DNA from: Paulinella micropora
Taxonomy: Eukaryota; Cercozoa; Imbricatea; Euglyphida
DNA: 41,614 nt
Direction: 5' to 3'
Assembly (NCBI GenBank): GCA_009731375.1
Contig: BJOX01000177.1
Coordinates: 518,117 to 559,730, forward strand
The translations under genes were made by a program, and so were the position numbers. Of the stretch, positions 37,313-41,614 are shown piece after piece (position 1 is the stretch's first letter; every line of letters starts with the position of its first letter). Below the pieces are notes generated by a model. It worked only from the letters and a program-made list of their open reading frames with translations, was not told the DNA's origin and ran no database searches.

Positions 37313-40007
37313 TCATTCCACCACCTCGAAACGATTACCTTGAGTAGTGTCCGGGTAGGATGACGTATCGGTCTCCGAGGCAGTGTTGTAGGCCTGAGCT
37401 CGACCGAAATTTGGGTTGGAGCTTGCCCACGAGCCTCCTCCTCCTCTGGGTGGGGGGGCTGGAGCTCGAACAGCTCTCCCTCCATAAGGGGTATATCCCC
37501 GACCTCCTCCTCTTCCTCTCTGAGGGGTTCCCTGCCACCTCGATGCTCCTCTCCATGTTCCTCCTCCTCGTCCTCCTTCTCCTCCTCCTCGTCCTCCTGC
37601 TCCTGCCTCCTCGTCCTCTTTGAGAGGCCTTTAGGTTCTTTTGTCTCTCCCTTTCCTCCTTCTTCTCCTTCATCCTCTCCACATAGGCAATGATCGCCTG
37701 TCGTAACTCCTCATCATCACATATATTGGCGTACCAACCTTCGTTTGCCTTGGCAATCTGAAGCATATTGAAAAGGCCCGGTTCCTTGCCTTCCGTCCTG
37801 CTCAGAAAATTTGCCCTTGCTGTTGGGTTCTTCATATCATGATTGAAAGAGCAGTCTCTGTTCTCCATCTGTGCCTTACACTGCAAGCCCGCGAACCACC
37901 TCCAGCATGCGGTCTTCAGGTCTGGCTCTCTCTGTCTCTTCCAACCGGCAAATCTGTTTGTGTACGTGGTTTGTGCGCCAACAGGTACACCGCGTGCCTG
38001 TGCCGCATGTGCCTCTGTGAGCGAGTCCATGTTTGAGCATGCACTCATCACTTCTTGAAACAGTGCTGCCGGAGCAACGCTTTGAACCGTACTCTCGAAC
38101 ACGTGTGTCTCGAGGAAGTTCTTGGACTTCACTGAGCTAAACGTCGAGCATTGTTGTATGAGCTGAGTAAGCTTACTCGGGTTAACTGTGTGTAACGCCG
38201 AAAAGAAATAGAGGATGATCGACTTGCGGCCATAGAATAGCCCATAGGAGGAAACTACCTCCGTAAGGGTCGCCGCCAAGCCAACAGCACTCCTCAAACT
38301 CATCGCCACTGTCTCAAAGATTTCAAATCCTATGAGAGTACCAGTGCAGAGATGCTGGTATCCATGAGATTGAAAATATGAAATGAGTGTGGCCACCGCC
38401 AGTTCACACTGAGCGTCTAGGCCTGTTGCATTGTTTCTCTTAATCTCCTCCTTCTTTCTCAAAAACTTGTACTGTGTCAGATCAAATCCCTCCGAGACTA
38501 GAGATTGGTCAAAAACAGTAACAAGGGCCTCGTATTCCTGCGTTTCGTCGCAAGGAAAAGCCTTCATGCAGGCATTGATCTCTTTGAGCTTGCTCAAAAG
38601 CGAAGCATCAGAGTCTTTGTCTGAGCTCGTCTTGGCATATAGCATGAGACTTGCCACTCCTCCTTTCTTCCCCTTGAAGGCATTTATGATGTTCTGTCTG
38701 TCCTTCTTCTCCGTGTTTGTGACCACCACCGTAGTTGAGCCCGAGGGTGCAGGGGCTGGTGGGGCAGGAGCTGGTGGGGTCAAATATGTCGGAGGGTGTG
38801 TCTTTGCACCACTCACTTTTGCTTTCATTCTTTCCAGTCTCATCGTCTTCTCGAACTCCTCATTCTCTTTCGCCTTCTTCTTCTCAGATATCACCAGCTT
38901 TTGAGCATGAGTGATAAAGGCCACCAATTCAGAAGCAGATCTGAGAAAATTATATTTCTCCACATATTGGTCAACACCTGCTTTGTTGGCGACCGGTGGT
39001 GCGTTACTAAGTGATTTAAGGACAGAGTGATCCTTGGTAGGAATCCATCTCTTCCATGCCTCCTTGTGCAGTAACGCACCCATCAACAGTCTGATCTTGG
39101 TCAGAACTCTGTCGGTCTTCTCTAACTCATCAATCACAGGATGAGTTTCTCCTGCTGCCTTAATGCTTTTTTCCATCTCTGCCTTCCCCTCCTCCAAGGC
39201 CTTTATTTCCATTGTAAAAAAATGAAATATGCCACTCGAGTTTTTCGAACCCAGATTGGTCTTCATTTTTGTTACATCGACTGCCTCCTGACCAGTCGCG
39301 AGGAATCTGGCCGTTGCTCTTGGGTTTGTGTACTGGAGGTAACCCTCACATCGTGGGCCGTATGTACGTTCCCAAATCAGGGTTTGAGTGTACACCCCAA
39401 AGATAGCATCGAGTAATTCAAGGTGGGTGTGTGTGTCCCCAAACTTGATATGCTGTATCTTCTTTCTCTCTTCTGGATCAGAGACCAGTTTGCCGAGGAG
39501 CTGTGCTGTGTTTGATAATAGGATATAGACATCCTTTTTAGCACGACTTTTCTCTCTTCTTTGATCCTGAGGGATCCACACATAGGTATCCTTCTCTACC
39601 CCCATCTTGTTATCAAACTCTTCTTTAGTGAGGTCATAGTGGTCTTGCACCCACTGTTGTTCCTCCACTGTGATCTCCTCTCCATCACTATGAATCAAGT
39701 CGATCATTTTTCGTCCTCCTCCTCCCGTGTAGGCAGGTGGTAAGGGATTACCATATGCTCCTCCTCCTCCCGTCTCTTCTTGTTCAAATCCTCCTTCATC
39801 TTCGTCTCCTCCATATCTTCCTTCATCATCCCAGCCCTCTTCTACTCCTCCTCCTACTCCTTCATCTCCTCCTCCTCCTTCATTCAATCCTCCTCCTCCT
39901 CCTTCATTCAATCATCCTCCTCCTCCTCCTCCTCCTCCTGCTTCTTCTTCTTCTCTTCTTTGATCTGCCTCCGAGAATTCACTCACTTCGGCGGTCTCTG
40001 TCGACAT
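37313..40007 (-). pseudogene. gag: E2 gag, disrupted
   Basis: ATG at 40007 as in E1. In the Gly run near the N terminus there are eight GGA codons followed by TGA at 39912-39914 (codon 32), where E1 has AGA-GGA. Reading resumes in the same frame to about 37650. There the GGA-rich tract of the RGG tail has lost a net 8 bases and the frame shifts, ending at 37335. The TGA at 37313-37315 marks the E1-type end and is followed by the same CTG GAG. The CCCH finger is intact. Residues between about 627 and 775 carry some 16 substitutions against E1, while the preceding ~590 residues show none. Confidence 0.92.
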
Positions 40008-40793
40008 GATGTCGTAGTAGTGATCAACAGGAGGACAGTGTCAGCTCCTATGTTTGGTTTTTGTTCGTTTGTGTTCTGTTCCTCCTTCAGTCGATTGACT
40101 AGTGAAGAGAGAAACTAATAGAGAGGGTAGGATAAGATTCCCTGTCCTCTATGAAACACTGTTTGTATGTTTGTTTTTGTTTGAGAAAAATAGTCTTTGA
40201 GACTTTCTCCGATTTCTTGTTCTCCTTACTCAGATTACTTTCTCCTCCTTCTTTTCTATATTGTATCTAGTATGAGGCACTTGGACCTACACACAGATAG
40301 TAATAGAGAAGCTAGAAAAGCTCTCCTTGAGAAGTCGACAGTCGGTCGGATAGGTTCTCAGACCTACCTTTAGAAAACGATCAGAGATTTGCAAAAATAC
40401 TCTGACGTATGTGTGAGATAATGCAGATAAATGCACAAACTAGAAGGGTAGAGTGTTGTGCTCCTGTCCCTATGCTTGTTTGTGTTTTGTGTGTGTTCCT
40501 TCACTCTTCTGTCCACCTCCTTCTTCTTGGTCTCTGTGTGAGAACAGCAAGAACGACAGAGAGTTTGTATCTGATGTCTCCTTGTGAGCACACAGATATG
40601 GATTGGGCTAGAGGGTACGAGACACCTGCTTGAGACCAATCAAATTATTTGTTTTGTGAAAGAGTTATCAGGGAGCTGTGTTGGAGTATTTGTTTTCGTC
40701 TGACGTCCCCGTGTGAGACAGGTCAGTGAAAATTCACTCTGTTGCCTGTGTGGCAAAGCAGAAAGAAATCACCCTAGTGATGTGGACTCCAAA
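40008..40793 (-). other. E2 5' leader and primer-binding-site candidate
   Basis: Counterpart of E1 4483-5268 with very few differences by eye. The primer-site candidate (minus strand TGGAGTCCACATCAC) lies next to the LTR at about 40774-40791. Confidence 0.7.
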
Positions 40794-41031
40794 TGTAATG
40801 CCCCCAACGATAGCTCATAAAAAGTCGGTAATACAACCGAACACAGTCCTCAAGAATGAGAATGATGTCTTGTTGTATTAGCTCAGTGAAGCCGAAAAAG
40901 GAAAACGGCAACAGACCAGGAATAAAATGGCATCAGGTCCAATCCGGACAAATAATACTGAAAAATAAGCTGGTGCACCTGTCACCAGGAAAAGGTACTT
41001 TTTACCGGCTATCCGGGGGGTGATGCCTACA
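40794..41031 (-). repeat. E2 5' LTR (238 bp)
   Basis: TGTAAT...CTACA on the plus strand. It shares the two 5'-specific bases with the E1 5' LTR. Confidence 0.95.
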
Positions 41032-41035
41032 GAGT
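41032..41035. repeat. E2 target-site duplication, right copy (gagt)
   Basis: Direct repeat of 30404-30407. Confidence 0.8.
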
Positions 41036-41196
41036 TGTGGTTAAGGTCTGCTTCACGAACTCAATGATTCGGCACTGGAGGGATTCCCGCTTCGACTTGG
41101 ACGAGGGAGGCAGCAGTTCCTGTTTGCAACGGATTAGCAGTTCCGCAGTAGACGCTCCCCGGATATAATTGGCCTATGCCAGCCGGTTGCTAGGTT
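41036..41196. other. Short spacer between E2 and the third copy
   Basis: About 160 bp of complex sequence without a recognised feature. Confidence 0.4.
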
Positions 41197-41395
41197 TGTA
41201 CTATCCCCAACGATAGCTCAATGGAAGAGTAAGTCGGTAATATAACCAAACACAGTCCTCAAAAAAGAGAATGATGTCTCGTTATATTAGCTCAGTGACG
41301 CAAAGACAAAAAGCCGCCAAAAGACCAGGATCAAATTGGCATTTCAGACGTGTCCGGCCAGACGAAATCTATAAATAAGTTTTTTACCGGATAGG
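41197..41395 (-). repeat. Truncated, diverged LTR of the E1/E2 family
   Basis: Starts TGTACTATCCCCAACGATAG, aligning with the E1/E2 LTR over about 200 bp with many substitutions and small indels. It lacks the last ~25 bp of the plus-strand LTR end (the G-rich end and CTACA). At the two diagnostic sites it has the 3'-LTR state, so that state is probably the older one. Confidence 0.85.
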
Positions 41396-41614
41396 GTCGA
41401 GAGCCTGTTGCTGTCTCCATGCAGTGGGTGAGGCTATGTGGATAGTCCCATCCTCTAGCTGCACTCCTATCCTCTCAGGGTTTTCGTCTAACTCCTCCTT
41501 GTTCTCCTGCGCGGGTTCCGCATATGCTTCTTGCTTAATCTCTTCTTGTTTTATCTCCGCCTTCATATTCTCATATGCTTCATAGGACCACTCAGCATCC
41601 TCGAGGACATGTGC
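41396..41614 (-). pseudogene. pol: Pol fragment of a third, older family member (runs off the window)
   Basis: Minus-strand translation matches the RNase H-integrase tether of E1 Pol (LEDGTIHIASPTAWRQQQA, E1 residues about 1196-1213) with substitutions and a longer KQEEIKQE stretch. It is fused directly to the truncated LTR at about 41395, so integrase, the C-terminal extension, the 3' untranslated region and the LTR edge have been deleted. The element continues beyond the window end. Confidence 0.85.

Larger units (their letters stand above)
30408..41031 (-). mobile_element. E2: full-length but broken copy of the E1 family, 10.6 kb
   Basis: Same structure and almost the same sequence as E1, in the opposite direction, with both LTRs and a 4-bp target duplication. 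Coding capacity is lost through a TGA at gag codon 32, a net 8-base loss in the Gly tract of gag, a TAG in pol, a 13-bp tandem duplication in pol and an 8-bp deletion near the pol end. If transcribed, it could still be moved in trans by E1 proteins. Together with E1 it forms a 10.6-kb inverted repeat with about 15.5 kb between. Confidence 0.95.

Noticed and set aside
1-41614. CRISPR array or prokaryotic defence genes
   Set aside because: Tandem repeats are microsatellites or coding minisatellites without unique spacers; all coding content is eukaryotic retroelement.

Overview
This is a eukaryotic repeat-dense segment. Everything that can be read as protein belongs to LTR retrotransposons of the Ty3/gypsy type, and the rest is microsatellite, a tRNA-derived SINE and unassigned spacer. 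No cellular gene, rRNA gene or CRISPR array is supported. Long (ATT)n, (AGT)n, (TATG)n, (CT)n, (TA)n and (CA)n tracts, RNA-polymerase-III-type boxes, LTR elements and three assembly gaps point to a nuclear genome. I cannot name the lineage from the sequence.

Layout. Positions 1-3620 hold microsatellites, a SINE around 962-1195 interrupted by a gap, and a 34-bp inverted repeat (2519-2552 / 3112-3145) bracketing a microsatellite block. Positions 4245-14867 (+) are a complete 10.6-kb element, called E1: 238-bp LTRs, a 4-bp target duplication (ctgc), a primer-binding-site candidate, an 897-aa Gag, a 1926-aa Pol in the same frame after a single TGA, and a polypurine tract. Positions 30408-41031 (-) are a second, nearly identical copy, E2, with its own target duplication (gagt). 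E2 is broken by at least five lesions. Positions 41197-41614 (-) are a third, older, internally deleted relative.

Between E1 and E2 lies a different, much larger and degraded element, M (minus strand, about 27.9 kb down to 14.9 kb). It has a Gag-like protein, a protease remnant, several serine-run proteins of unknown function, a divergent reverse transcriptase/RNase H, and an integrase with an intact D,D-35-E triad. A ~380-bp repeat at 27541-27935 recurs at 3621-3999 in the same orientation. Removing E1 and one copy of its target duplication brings this second copy next to the integrase end of M. The simplest reading is that E1 inserted into M just inside its 3' LTR.

Within E1, Gag would form the particle and bind RNA through an unusual CCCH finger and an RGG-type tail. 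Pol would be made by occasional reading through the Gag stop and supplies protease, RT, RNase H and integrase. Points worth following up: the in-frame UGA-CUG Gag/Pol junction, the CCCH Gag finger, a protease motif reading D-T-M instead of D-T-G, large unassigned Pol segments, a patch of concentrated Gag divergence between E1 and E2, and LTR variants that sort by LTR position (5' or 3') rather than by element.
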